60,906 nt of DNA, taken from the NCBI GenBank assembly GCA_023665475.1, contig JAMPEB010000019.1, positions 1 to 60,906 of the forward strand, written 5' to 3'. This document shows positions 8,537-16,699 of this stretch, piece after piece. Every line of letters starts with the position of its first letter. The stretch's first letter is position 1. The translations under genes and the position numbers were made by a program. Origin of the DNA: Lachnoclostridium sp. Lineage in GTDB: Bacteria > Bacillota > Clostridia > Lachnospirales > Lachnospiraceae. The notes under the pieces are model-generated. The model saw only the letters and a list, made by a program, of their open reading frames with translations, had not been told where the DNA came from and did not search any database.

Positions 8537-9817
8537 TCATTCTATGGAAGAACTGTTATCCCATATGCATGCCGTCAGGATAGTCATATCGTCCCGAATG
8601 TGCCCTCCTCCGGCGCACAGCGCCATCTGCAAAAGCTTTTCCGCCATCTCCGCCGGACTTCTCTCCCCCAGACTGCGAACAGCCTCTGTCACAGCGTCCT
8701 CCAAAGGGTGTTCGCTGAGTATGTCCATCACCCCGTCTGTCATCATAATAATGGAATCCCCGCTCTGTAATTGTCTGTGAATCCATTTCGTTTCCAGAGT
8801 CTGAAAAATTCCCAGAGGCAGACACTCCTCCTTGATTTGCTCCACCTCTTCCCCACGCTTTAAAAAGGTTGCCGCTCCTCCCACTTTGCAGATATCGCAG
8901 CTTCCCTGATACAGATTCAGTTCACAGATATCCAGCGTGGGATGACTGCTCTCCTCTCCCATGGCAAAAAACGCTGCGTTTACCATGTTTACCGCATTTT
9001 CCGTATCATAGCCCGCTTCCATCATTTTTTCCATAAGATCCAACACCTGTTCGCTGCCCCTGCCCGCCTCCTCACCGGACCCGGTTCCGTCTGACAAAAG
9101 CAGCGCCACCCTGCCCCGCTCGGATTCCACGATGGCATAATGGTCCCCCGAAAGCGTTTCCCCCTCTTTGGTTGCGCGGGCAAATCCTGTCAGCACCACA
9201 TATTCCGTATCCTCCACAAACTCAAAAGATCTACTTGTCTGATCCACCAGATAGGGACTTGTCACAGACTGCTTCATCTGCTTATGCAACAAAACGGAAA
9301 GCATGTCCGCCACCTCCTTGGCGGACATTCCCCTGCCGGGAGCCGTATACATGGTCATTCCAATCCCACGCCTGCTGCCCTCCGTCAAATCATCCTCTCT
9401 CTGCAGATAATACAGACTTTCTATGTAAATACCTTCGGTTTCCAATGCCTGCACCAAAAAGCGTTTTTTCTTTTCTTCCATAGGACGGTACGCCGTCATT
9501 TCTTCCGCAATGTGCTTCATAATCCGGGCAACTACGCTGAAATTATCCCCCATTAAGCGTCTGTTCTCATGAATGCGCTGCTCTTCCAAAATATGGCTTC
9601 TATGATAATGCTCTTTTGGCGTATTTTGTTCCTCCTGACAAAAAATCCTGGAAAGTTCTTTAAAGCTGTCCGCATATCCCAAAAGCTTCTGCCTGCAAAA
9701 CTCCGGTGTCCACGCCGCTAATTCCCATTCCTCTGTCCGGTTCCTTCTCTGCTTTTTCAGGTTTTGCTTTCTTCCCGGACTTTGTTTCCCACTTATACGC
9801 TGCTTCCATTCCACCAT
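8537..9817 (-). CDS. spoIIE: SpoIIE-like PP2C phosphatase lacking the membrane domain
   Basis: SpoIIE dephosphorylates the anti-anti-sigma SpoIIAA and so activates sigma-F in the forespore. The C-terminal half is a PP2C-type serine phosphatase domain: LLSDGTGSGEEA, then GGAATF, MMTDGV and DDMTIL near the end. The N-terminal half resembles the cytoplasmic region that precedes the phosphatase (SFKELSRIF, GDNFSVVARIMKH). The protein is only 426 aa, while classical SpoIIE has about 800 with roughly ten membrane segments; none are visible here or in the 120 bases upstream. I chose ATG 9817 because GGGAGG lies 10 bases upstream; a TTG at 9826 would sit directly against that site. Position between divIC and tilS supports orthology. 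Confidence 0.85.
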   Translation of the reverse strand: MVEWKQRISGKQSPGRKQNLKKQRRNRTEEWELAAWTPEFCRQKLLGYADSFKELSRIFCQEEQNTPKEHYHRSHILEEQRIHENRRLMGDNFSVVARIMKHIAEEMTAYRPMEEKKKRFLVQALETEGIYIESLYYLQREDDLTEGSRRGIGMTMYTAPGRGMSAKEVADMLSVLLHKQMKQSVTSPYLVDQTSRSFEFVEDTEYVVLTGFARATKEGETLSGDHYAIVESERGRVALLLSDGTGSGEEAGRGSEQVLDLMEKMMEAGYDTENAVNMVNAAFFAMGEESSHPTLDICELNLYQGSCDICKVGGAATFLKRGEEVEQIKEECLPLGIFQTLETKWIHRQLQSGDSIIMMTDGVMDILSEHPLEDAVTEAVRSLGERSPAEMAEKLLQMALCAGGGHIRDDMTILTACIWDNSSSIE

Positions 9818-9940
9818 AAAATTCAACCCTCCCTTTTCTTTTTGAAGTATTCTCCATTATATCCGCTGTGTATCGGGATTTTTGTCAAAACCGGGAAGTT
9901 CCGCCCTTTATATTTTGCGACAAAAAAAGAGAAGTAAAAT

Positions 9941-10246
9941 TTACTCCTCTTTAAATACAATCTCACCTTCATATACTAACCCTAATTTATTTTTGGCAAC
10001 CTCCTCGAAAAAGGCCTTAGTCTGAGTATAAATGCCGTACTGATCTATCTCCTCGCTGCGTGCTTCTTCCTGTGTAATCTGAGCCTTCAGCGCCTCCTCT
10101 TCCAAGGTCTTCTCTTTGATTTTCTGCCGCAGTCCTACGCTGCGCACCGCAACCGCTATCATAATCATCGCTACAATAAGCATTACCATAAACATACTGA
10201 ACCGGTTCTGCCTGCGGCTACGGTAAACTACCCTGTGCCTTGCCAT
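9941..10246 (-). CDS. divIC: septum formation initiator, DivIC/FtsB family
   Basis: Small bitopic division protein (101 aa). A basic N-terminus is followed by one membrane segment (about 18-40) and an outer coiled coil rich in Glu, Lys and Gln (about 41-75). These are the features of DivIC/FtsB, which joins FtsL and DivIB in the divisome. It lies between yabQ and the spoIIE-like gene, the conserved position of divIC in Clostridia and Bacilli. Confidence 0.9.
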   Translation of the reverse strand: MARHRVVYRSRRQNRFSMFMVMLIVAMIMIAVAVRSVGLRQKIKEKTLEEEALKAQITQEEARSEEIDQYGIYTQTKAFFEEVAKNKLGLVYEGEIVFKEE

Positions 10247-10277
10247 ACGGATTCCTCTTTTTCTACTATTATCTTGC

Positions 10278-10769
10278 TTATATAGTCATTTTAAGCACTT
10301 TTAGCAAATGCGTCAACTTCTTTTTTATGGTTCTTGTACTTCTTTGCTTATAACGAAACGCCCTTGCCTTCATTACGGCGGCGGCTTTTTTCATACACAG
10401 CTTTATCTTACGCCCTAAGAATCTTACGGGTTTCAAAAGAAAACCGATAATTTTCCCTAAAAATTCTTTTACCTTAAGCAGTCCCAAAGATACATATTTC
10501 ACAAAAAAAGGGCTTACCAGCTTTTTATAAAGAAACATTCCCACCAACGCCCCCAATACGGCAAACCATCTGAGCATTCCATCGCTGAACCGGTACATTA
10601 ACATAAATACTTCCGCGGCACAATAAATCCAAAATCCCAAATCCTCCAAAGACACCAGAAATCCCCCATGAGGAAATACCCTTCTGGCAATCCTCAGGAT
10701 ATCATATATAAATGTAATAAAAATGCCCATAATCAGGGCATAAACGAGAAAAATGTTTTCACTTGCCAT
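10278..10769 (-). CDS. yabQ: spore cortex biosynthesis protein YabQ
   Basis: YabQ is a membrane protein of the outer forespore membrane needed for cortex formation. The 163-residue protein has about three to four hydrophobic segments in its first 90 residues, including FLVYALIMGIFITFIYDIL, followed by a very basic cytoplasmic tail. It lies 11 bases downstream of yabP and upstream of divIC, the conserved order. Sigma-E control is expected from the family, but no sigma-E promoter was assigned by eye. Confidence 0.9.
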   Translation of the reverse strand: MASENIFLVYALIMGIFITFIYDILRIARRVFPHGGFLVSLEDLGFWIYCAAEVFMLMYRFSDGMLRWFAVLGALVGMFLYKKLVSPFFVKYVSLGLLKVKEFLGKIIGFLLKPVRFLGRKIKLCMKKAAAVMKARAFRYKQRSTRTIKKKLTHLLKVLKMTI

Positions 10770-10780
10770 AGACTGCCCCT

Positions 10781-11068
10781 TTACCGGAACAATCTGGCAA
10801 TCAGGGAACCCGCTTTCTGAGCGCCGCCTGCCACATCCGAATAGGTAAAGCTGTCAATTTTACCCTCCACATCCACCTCGCCCTTATCCAGAGTCAGGCG
10901 GCTGACATGAAGATCCTCCCCCTTAATCATTAACATCCCCTGCTCCGTCTCCAGCAAAATCTCATGAATGTCGAAGGACAACACATCATTTACCCCATTG
11001 ATGCTGCAGGTTTTTCTATTCGTCATGACGACCTTATGCATACGGGAAACGCCGTTTAAATCTTCCAT
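10781..11068 (-). CDS. yabP: sporulation protein YabP
   Basis: A 95-residue soluble protein of the YabP family, required for spore cortex assembly in B. subtilis together with YabQ. It carries the family features: an N-terminal KVVMTNRKTCSINGVNDVLS stretch, a FDIHEILLETEQG motif and a GEVDVEGKIDSFTYSD region. It lies directly upstream of yabQ, so the two are probably co-transcribed. Confidence 0.92.
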   Translation of the reverse strand: MEDLNGVSRMHKVVMTNRKTCSINGVNDVLSFDIHEILLETEQGMLMIKGEDLHVSRLTLDKGEVDVEGKIDSFTYSDVAGGAQKAGSLIARLFR

Positions 11069-11120
11069 AAATCCTCCTGATATACCTTGTTTACCTGTTA
11101 AAGTATATTAGGAACTTGTT

Positions 11121-11366
11121 CTATATATGCCGGAAAAGTTCTTTTGCCTCTTCTTTTTTCACGGTCTCCTGCACGGAAAGCACTTCCACCCGGACTTCCT
11201 TGTTGCCAAAGGAAATGGCAATGATATCCCCTTCCTTTACATTGGCGGATGCCTTTGCCGGTTTATCATTAAGTAAAACCCTGCCGCTGTCACAGGCTTC
11301 ATTTGCCACTGTACGGCGCTTAATCAGGCGCGATACCTTAAGATATTTATCAAGTCTCATAATCAT
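11121..11366 (-). CDS. rqcP: S4-domain ribosome quality-control protein RqcP (YabO)
   Basis: An 81-residue protein that is almost entirely an S4 RNA-binding fold: MRLDKYLKVSRLIKRRTVAN, then CDSGRVLLNDKPAKAS and a C-terminal beta segment. In Bacilli this protein assists RqcH in adding C-terminal alanine tails to peptides on stalled 50S subunits. It follows hup and precedes yabP, the usual place. The alternative name is HslR-like protein. Confidence 0.9.
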   Translation of the reverse strand: MIMRLDKYLKVSRLIKRRTVANEACDSGRVLLNDKPAKASANVKEGDIIAISFGNKEVRVEVLSVQETVKKEEAKELFRHI

Positions 11367-11390
11367 CCTCTCTTCAACTATTATAAATTA

Positions 11391-11432
11391 AAAAACGCAC
11401 CCTCCATGCAGTAACACGGCAGATGCGTTTTC
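11391..11432 (-). terminator. terminator-like hairpin after hup
   Basis: Minus strand: AAAACGCA, an inner loop with weaker pairing, then TGCGTTTTTT, located about 30-70 bases after the hup stop and before the rqcP start. It could end most hup transcripts and let a fraction continue into the sporulation genes. Confidence 0.55.
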
Positions 11433-11458
11433 CCTTTTCCTATTGACTGTCAGAACAT

Positions 11459-11731
11459 TTAGTTCAAAGCGTCCTTTAAAGCCTTACCAGCCTTGAACTT
11501 AGGTGCCTTTGAAGCCTTAATCTTCATAGCCTTACCGGTCTGAGGATTTCTGCCCTCTCTTGCAGCTCTCTTAGCTACCTCGAAAGTACCGAAGCCAACT
11601 AACTGAACCTTTCCGCCTTTCTTCAATTCTGCAGTAACAACCTCAGTAAATGCCTTTACTGCCTTCTCTGCATCCTTTTTGGAAATAGCTGCGTTCTCTG
11701 CAATAGCAGCAACCAATTCTGTCTTGTTCAT
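11459..11731 (-). CDS. hup: nucleoid protein HU
   Basis: DNA-bending histone-like protein (90 aa, normal length). It contains the signature [20 protein letters not shown] with the beta-arm tip, preceded by the helical dimer part ([11 protein letters not shown]). The codon use is strongly biased, as expected for a highly expressed gene. A strong promoter lies about 80-100 bases upstream, the Shine-Dalgarno AGGAGG precedes the ATG, and a terminator-like hairpin follows. Confidence 0.97.
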   Translation of the reverse strand: MNKTELVAAIAENAAISKKDAEKAVKAFTEVVTAELKKGGKVQLVGFGTFEVAKRAAREGRNPQTGKAMKIKASKAPKFKAGKALKDALN

Positions 11732-11809
11732 TTTTAATTCCTCCTGTGATATGTTTTCTTAAATTGTAATTTACACAGATTCCTCTGGTAAAATAGGAAC
11801 TTCTATATA

Positions 11810-11838
11810 TACATATCAGTTTTTACGGGCTTTGTCAA
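11810..11838 (-). promoter_or_regulatory. promoter of hup
   Basis: Minus strand TTGACA (consensus, 11833-11838), a 17-base spacer, then TATGTA (11810-11815), followed by a further TATATA. It lies about 80 bases before the HU start. Confidence 0.6.
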
Positions 11839-11898
11839 GGTATTTTTCAAGATTATTACAATTTTGTTGCGTTTTTTTGTAATTTTTTTCCGCTCATG

Positions 11899-12618
11899 CT
11901 ATATTTCATGCCGTTTTATCAGGTTTTCTATCTCATCCGACAAAATTTGTTCTTGCGACAATTTACAAATTCTTGAAATATTAGAGGATGCCATCAGAAG
12001 CTCTCCTATAGCAAGAGCAGCCTCCGAACTGTAACTTTGCGGATCTGTTTGTGACAGTCTGTCCGCAGCCGCTCGAAGGCGTTCTACGGAAGCCTGATAA
12101 TCCTCCGCCGGTTCATAAAGCCTGTCCGTCTTTTTCAATACCTTCACGGCACGGGTCAGTGCAGGCAGCTCTATAGGGATTTCCCGCAGGGGAGAAATAC
12201 TCTCCGCTTTCCCTTCTTTTTCTTTTTTCTTAATCTCTTCCCAATTTTCCAGAACCTGAGCAGAATCCTTCACATCCGTGCTGCCGAACACATGGGGATG
12301 GCGGCGCACCATCTTCTCCGCTACCTCGCTCACCACATCCTCCATGGTAAAAATCCCTTCTTCTTTTGCAATCTGGGCATGCATTACCACCTGAAGCAGC
12401 ACATCTCCCAATTCTTCCCTCAGATTCTCATAATTTCCGGTTTCTTCATAAATACGGATTCCTGCCGTGACCTCTGCGGCCTCCTCCATCATGCAGGGAC
12501 GCAGGCTCATGTGCGTCTGTTCCCGGTCCCAAGGGCAGCCGCCCTCACCGCGCAGAACTTCTATAATTTCCAGAAATTCTTCGTAAGTATAAGGGGGCTT
12601 GTGCATCTCTTTTCCCAT
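11899..12618 (-). CDS. mazG: nucleoside triphosphate pyrophosphohydrolase MazG
   Basis: House-cleaning enzyme that hydrolyses NTPs and dNTPs to the monophosphate. The first half shows the MazG fold: GGCPWDREQTH, then MMEEAAEV with the metal-binding EExxE pattern, and a second LREELGDVLLQVVMHAQIA helix. The C-terminal part is divergent (from about residue 160) and lacks the second intact MazG domain of longer homologues; the protein has 239 aa. The ATG at 12618 follows a GGAGG that belongs to a palindromic repeat element (12619-12690). Confidence 0.92.
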   Translation of the reverse strand: MGKEMHKPPYTYEEFLEIIEVLRGEGGCPWDREQTHMSLRPCMMEEAAEVTAGIRIYEETGNYENLREELGDVLLQVVMHAQIAKEEGIFTMEDVVSEVAEKMVRRHPHVFGSTDVKDSAQVLENWEEIKKKEKEGKAESISPLREIPIELPALTRAVKVLKKTDRLYEPAEDYQASVERLRAAADRLSQTDPQSYSSEAALAIGELLMASSNISRICKLSQEQILSDEIENLIKRHEI

Positions 12619-12690
12619 ACGAATCCTCCATGATTCCGCTTCGGCGGAATTTCAAATTGCGATAAAAAACGCCGTGTTTTGGGCGTTTTT
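12619..12690 (-). repeat. composite start-proximal repeat before mazG (families C + A)
   Basis: Minus strand order: ACACCGAAAAACGCC, a loop, then GGCGTTTTTT (hairpin C, A-tract/T-tract like an intrinsic terminator). After an AT-rich spacer comes ATTCCGC-TTCG-GCGGAAT (7-bp stem, 12633-12650) and CATGGAGGATTCGT before the ATG. The same order of elements occurs before the genes starting at 52735 and 56039. Confidence 0.8.
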
Positions 12691-12735
12691 CGGTGTGAAG
12701 CTTAGAATTTCTTTGCGAAGCAATGAATAAATCTG

Positions 12736-14205
12736 TCAGTCGCCCAGCACATTAAGCGCATCGGATACAAGGGAACTTAAGGCATCCGATGAGCTTACGC
12801 TCGGCACCAAATCCGCAAAGGACAAAGAAATATCCTTATCCTCCGAATCCACCTGTATGGTATAACTCCGGGTAATATAGCCATTCTTGCGCAGGGTGAG
12901 TACATGGGTGCCTGCTTCCTTCTTAAAGCTGCAGGGCGAAATGCCCACATAACTGCCGTCCTGAAAAACTTCTACCCCTTCCGGCGCATCGATATTTACT
13001 TTATAATAGTCCGTTGTGGTATCCGCGGAAGTCGTGGTGCTGCTTGTACTACTTTCACTTGAGTCGCTGCTGTCTGCGTCCATTGTTTCCAGCACGATAT
13101 TGATTCCTATGGATTCCTGTCCCACCCGCAGATACTGTGTGATGGATTTATAACCGGAAGCTTTCACAATCAACTGATGAATTCCGTATTCCAGAACCAC
13201 GGGCTGGGATGCATCCGTTTCGGTTCCGTCAACATAAAGTGTGGCCTGAGTAGGACTTAACGAAAACAGCACCATGCCCGTCTTGGGAGCTGCCACCTCC
13301 AAATCTCCGATATCCAGCGTAACTTCTTCATTACGGTTAATAATCACATTCTTGACGCCGCCGCTCCCGTTATTGCTGATATTGACCTGATAACTGCCCT
13401 CCGGCACCGTCAAAAGCATATCCTCCGTAATGCGCTGTATGCGGGATTGCCCTATTTCAATCCAGCCGCCCACAAAATTTTCATCATTTGCCAGCCGCAG
13501 ATATCCATGCCCCTTTTCCACGGAAATACTCAGAACCGTCTTGTCAATTCCCTGAAAACTCAGGATATCCGCCGCATTGATATCCATTTTGTCAATGCTT
13601 CTGCCCCCGGAAAGATACTGCGTATTCTTGCTCAGTTTATAAACCTGCTCCCCTATGGTCACTTCGTTTCGCAGACTGTTGATTTCATAATTCTCTACGC
13701 TTTCATAACTCCATGCCTGGTCGGAAAGCTGCATGCTGGTCAGATGCTTTACGGACTTTATGAAAGTGACATCCACAATGCTGCCCACCGCAATCTGGTC
13801 TAAAGAAATGCCTTCTCCGTATTTATTGGTAAACTTTGTGGTTCCGTCCATGGTAAGGGTATATCTTCTGCCAAGGTCCAGATTTAAAAAAGTCAAGGTA
13901 TTCTCATCCTGATTCTTCGTCACTAATATAGGCGTATCTGCCGAATCATAATCCCCGGGTTTGTATCCCGCAAGTTTGTTTGCCGTATAGGCTTCTCCGG
14001 CCAAATCCGCCTCGCCCGCATCGTCTTTTGCGACAGGATTTGCTGATGACTCCTGACCCGGAATGCTGCCCGAGCTGCTGTCTTCCGGCAATATATGGTT
14101 TTCTTCCGGTCCTGCACAGGCGGAAAATGACATTGCTGTCACAATCAAAAGAATCACTCCGTATTTTACATGCCTATACATTTTGCTTTTTCTTCCTTTG
14201 TCCAT
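12736..14205 (-). CDS. PEGA-domain lipoprotein
   Basis: A surface lipoprotein of about 489 aa. After a basic start the hydrophobic stretch YGVILLIVTAMSFSACAG ends in a lipobox Cys, so it is probably lipid-anchored outside. A Ser/Asp/Glu-rich linker leads to a beta-rich central part and two PEGA-type domains near the C-terminus. They contain LSPTQATLYVDGTE and IDAPEGVEVFQDGSYVG, each followed by a GIHQLIVKASGY or GTHVLTLRKNGY strand. A Ser/Thr-rich spacer separates them. I chose the ATG at 14205, preceded by GGAAAGG; the frame is open further upstream to the CotS-like stop. PEGA domains occur in S-layer and envelope proteins; the function is unknown. Confidence 0.8.
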   Translation of the reverse strand: MDKGRKSKMYRHVKYGVILLIVTAMSFSACAGPEENHILPEDSSSGSIPGQESSANPVAKDDAGEADLAGEAYTANKLAGYKPGDYDSADTPILVTKNQDENTLTFLNLDLGRRYTLTMDGTTKFTNKYGEGISLDQIAVGSIVDVTFIKSVKHLTSMQLSDQAWSYESVENYEINSLRNEVTIGEQVYKLSKNTQYLSGGRSIDKMDINAADILSFQGIDKTVLSISVEKGHGYLRLANDENFVGGWIEIGQSRIQRITEDMLLTVPEGSYQVNISNNGSGGVKNVIINRNEEVTLDIGDLEVAAPKTGMVLFSLSPTQATLYVDGTETDASQPVVLEYGIHQLIVKASGYKSITQYLRVGQESIGINIVLETMDADSSDSSESSTSSTTTSADTTTDYYKVNIDAPEGVEVFQDGSYVGISPCSFKKEAGTHVLTLRKNGYITRSYTIQVDSEDKDISLSFADLVPSVSSSDALSSLVSDALNVLGD

Positions 14206-14237
14206 ATGCAGCCTTTCCTTGCACGGCAAAAAACTCT

Positions 14238-15239
14238 TCACGCCCTCATTTGGGATACATCCCGGAACACTTCATCCAGAAAATGCTGTTTGCTTTCTTC
14301 CTGCCGCACTAATTTTTCCAATTTTTCCCTGTTTCTTTCCGGTATCCATGCCTTTCCGGAATTATAATAAAAATTCACTATCTTCCAAAATTTTTCCGGA
14401 TATGCCAATCTATAATACAAATCTATCCTGCTGATGGCGGAAATCGGTCTTTCCTTCTCATAAGTCTCCAAGAGTTCCCTGCCAAGGGAAACAGACCAAT
14501 TGCTTTTTTCCAGAAGCTTGCGCATCAACAGATACAAATCCCGAATCGGATTATCCGGCATACACTTTTCAAAATTAATTAAAAACCATCCCTCTTCACT
14601 GCGTAAAATATTGTGATACTGATAATCTCCATGGCAGTAAATGCGGGCATTGTCTTCTAATTCTCTGCCCAATTTCTCCGCATAGGCGCTCCACTCTTTC
14701 GTAACCGTAAGCGCCTGCTCCAAAAACATTTGATAGGCATTTAACAGACTGATTTCAAACCATGACTTCTGGCTTCGCTGCTGTAAGTATTTTCGGACGC
14801 GTTTCAACTCTTTATTATGCTTCTCATATTCTTTTGTCTGGGAAAACGCATGGGGCAGCCCTTCCGTATCCGCAGGCAGCTCGGTGCAGTCGTGCAGATG
14901 CGCCAGCAGCCTTACCGCCTCCATGCACTCAGCTTTATCATAAATATTGCACTCCCTGCCTTCCCGATAAGTCTTAAGTACATAGCGGACTTCATCGTTA
15001 TCCTTGACAAACAGCTCCCCCTCTTTGGTGGGCACAATACTCTCCACTGCCACTTTTCCCAATCCGCTGATATGCTGCAGAAGCGTATTCTGCATTCGGA
15101 TTCTGTCCAAATTGCCCGTATACTCCTTGAATATCAGGCAGCCCTTATCGGTGTCGCACAAAATGGCTCCCCTTCCCTTGCACACACGCAGCACTTCTAC
15201 ATCATATTGTTCCAGCAAAGCGACAGCTCTATCATTCAC
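14238..15239 (-). CDS. CotS-family spore coat kinase-like protein
   Basis: A 333-residue protein with an aminoglycoside-phosphotransferase-like fold, as in the CotS/YutH spore coat family. The catalytic-loop region reads YCHGDYQYHNIL. The metal-binding position, normally Asp in IDFD or IDFE, reads LINFEKC, so Asp is replaced by Asn and true kinase activity is doubtful. A hairpin (GGAATCT/AGATTCC) lies just upstream of its AGGAGGG ribosome site. It probably forms part of the spore coat or a coat-assembly step. Other aminoglycoside-phosphotransferase-like kinases cannot be ruled out. Confidence 0.75.
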   Translation of the reverse strand: MNDRAVALLEQYDVEVLRVCKGRGAILCDTDKGCLIFKEYTGNLDRIRMQNTLLQHISGLGKVAVESIVPTKEGELFVKDNDEVRYVLKTYREGRECNIYDKAECMEAVRLLAHLHDCTELPADTEGLPHAFSQTKEYEKHNKELKRVRKYLQQRSQKSWFEISLLNAYQMFLEQALTVTKEWSAYAEKLGRELEDNARIYCHGDYQYHNILRSEEGWFLINFEKCMPDNPIRDLYLLMRKLLEKSNWSVSLGRELLETYEKERPISAISRIDLYYRLAYPEKFWKIVNFYYNSGKAWIPERNREKLEKLVRQEESKQHFLDEVFRDVSQMRA

Positions 15240-15320
15240 CTTTTGTCCCTCCTAATCTATGCTGGGAATCTTTTTAGCCAGATTCCTAACCTATCTTATG
15301 AAGAGACTTTGAAAAGTATG

Positions 15321-16655
15321 TTAAGAAAGCTCTCTTGCTTTTTCCAATAACAATTCCTTTTGATTATCTTCGGGGTGTTCCAATACCCATTCCAACAGGG
15401 CGTTCAGCAGGATTCCCAATTCCTTCCCCGGTTTTCTGCCTGCGGCAATCAGGTCCGTTCCGGTAACCGCCAGATGTTTTAAAGAGGTGCATTGCCTGTA
15501 GGACACGATTTCCTCATAAAAATTTTCCCACTCCTTCAGGCTTTGAAGCTTTTCTTCCCGCAGATACATACTCTGTGCCAATACATCCGCTCTTTTTACC
15601 TGTAAAAACTGCGGAAATGCTTCTTCCCCTATTTTGTTTACTGCCCTGCGCACCACCCGCATATCCGGCGTTACGGTATTTCCGTAATCATGATACTTCA
15701 CCAGATGACATACCCTGTGAATAGTGTCATTGTCAAATTTAAGTCTCCGCAGGATTTTTCTCGTCATTTCCTCGCTGACCGCCGGATGCCCGTAAAAATG
15801 GGTAATTCCTTTCTCGTCCGTCACAAGGGACGCCGGTTTTCCGATATCATGAAACAACATGGTCAGGCGCAGCTCCTTATCCGCCTCCACCTCCAATAAA
15901 GCGTGAAGGGTATGCTCACCCACATTATATTGATGGTGAGGATGATTCTGAGGCGTCTCCATCATTTTATCAAATTCCGGCAAAATCACCCGGGTCACTC
16001 CCAGCTCCCAGGCATCCCGCAGATAATCAGGATGCGGAGAAACCAAAAGCTTTACCAATTCCATTTGAATGCGCTCTGCGCTGATCCGGCTTAAACTGCC
16101 TGCCAATTTTCGGATTGCCGCTCTTGTCTGCTCTTCTATAAAATAACCCATCTGTGCGGAAAAACGAATGGCGCGGAGCATACGCAGCGCATCCTCCCCG
16201 AAACGCTCTTCGGCATTTCCCACACAGCGGATAATCTTTTTCTGCATATCCTCCAGCCCGCCGAACAAATCCACCAGCCCGGATTCCTCGTTATAAGCCA
16301 TGGCATTAACGGTAAAATCCCTGCGTTTCAAATCCTCCTCAAGACTGGGAGTAAACATCACCTCCTGCGGGTGCCTGTTATCCTCATATCTTCCGTCAAT
16401 ACGGTAAGTTGTAACCTCAAAACCTTCCCTGTCCAGCATTACCGTCACCGTTCCATGCTGAATACCTGTATCAACGGTGCGGTCAAAAAGCGATTTTACC
16501 TGACTTGGCGTGGCGGAAGTGGTAATATCCCAATCCTGAGGAGTTCTCCCCAAAAGAGAATCCCTGACGCAGCCGCCCACCGCATAAGCCTCAAAGCCTG
16601 CCGCCATAATGGTATTGATAATAAACTGTGCTTTTTTGGGTATTTCAATTCTCAT
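15321..16655 (-). CDS. cca: CCA-adding tRNA nucleotidyltransferase with HD domain
   Basis: Adds or repairs the 3' CCA of tRNAs. The class II nucleotidyltransferase head is clear: YAVGGCVRDSLLGR, then DWDITTSATP with the catalytic DxD. An RRDFTVNAMAYN motif, an LRAIRFSAQ helix and an internal HD domain (LFHDIGKPAS) follow. At 444 aa it is normal for the clostridial HD-containing form. The open frame extends 45 codons upstream, but I chose the ATG at 16655, which follows AGAAGG at good spacing and starts the family's usual N-terminus. Confidence 0.93.
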   Translation of the reverse strand: MRIEIPKKAQFIINTIMAAGFEAYAVGGCVRDSLLGRTPQDWDITTSATPSQVKSLFDRTVDTGIQHGTVTVMLDREGFEVTTYRIDGRYEDNRHPQEVMFTPSLEEDLKRRDFTVNAMAYNEESGLVDLFGGLEDMQKKIIRCVGNAEERFGEDALRMLRAIRFSAQMGYFIEEQTRAAIRKLAGSLSRISAERIQMELVKLLVSPHPDYLRDAWELGVTRVILPEFDKMMETPQNHPHHQYNVGEHTLHALLEVEADKELRLTMLFHDIGKPASLVTDEKGITHFYGHPAVSEEMTRKILRRLKFDNDTIHRVCHLVKYHDYGNTVTPDMRVVRRAVNKIGEEAFPQFLQVKRADVLAQSMYLREEKLQSLKEWENFYEEIVSYRQCTSLKHLAVTGTDLIAAGRKPGKELGILLNALLEWVLEHPEDNQKELLLEKARELS

Positions 16656-16699
16656 ATGGATACCTTCTGTATGCTTTAGCATTTCCAAAACTCTGATTT

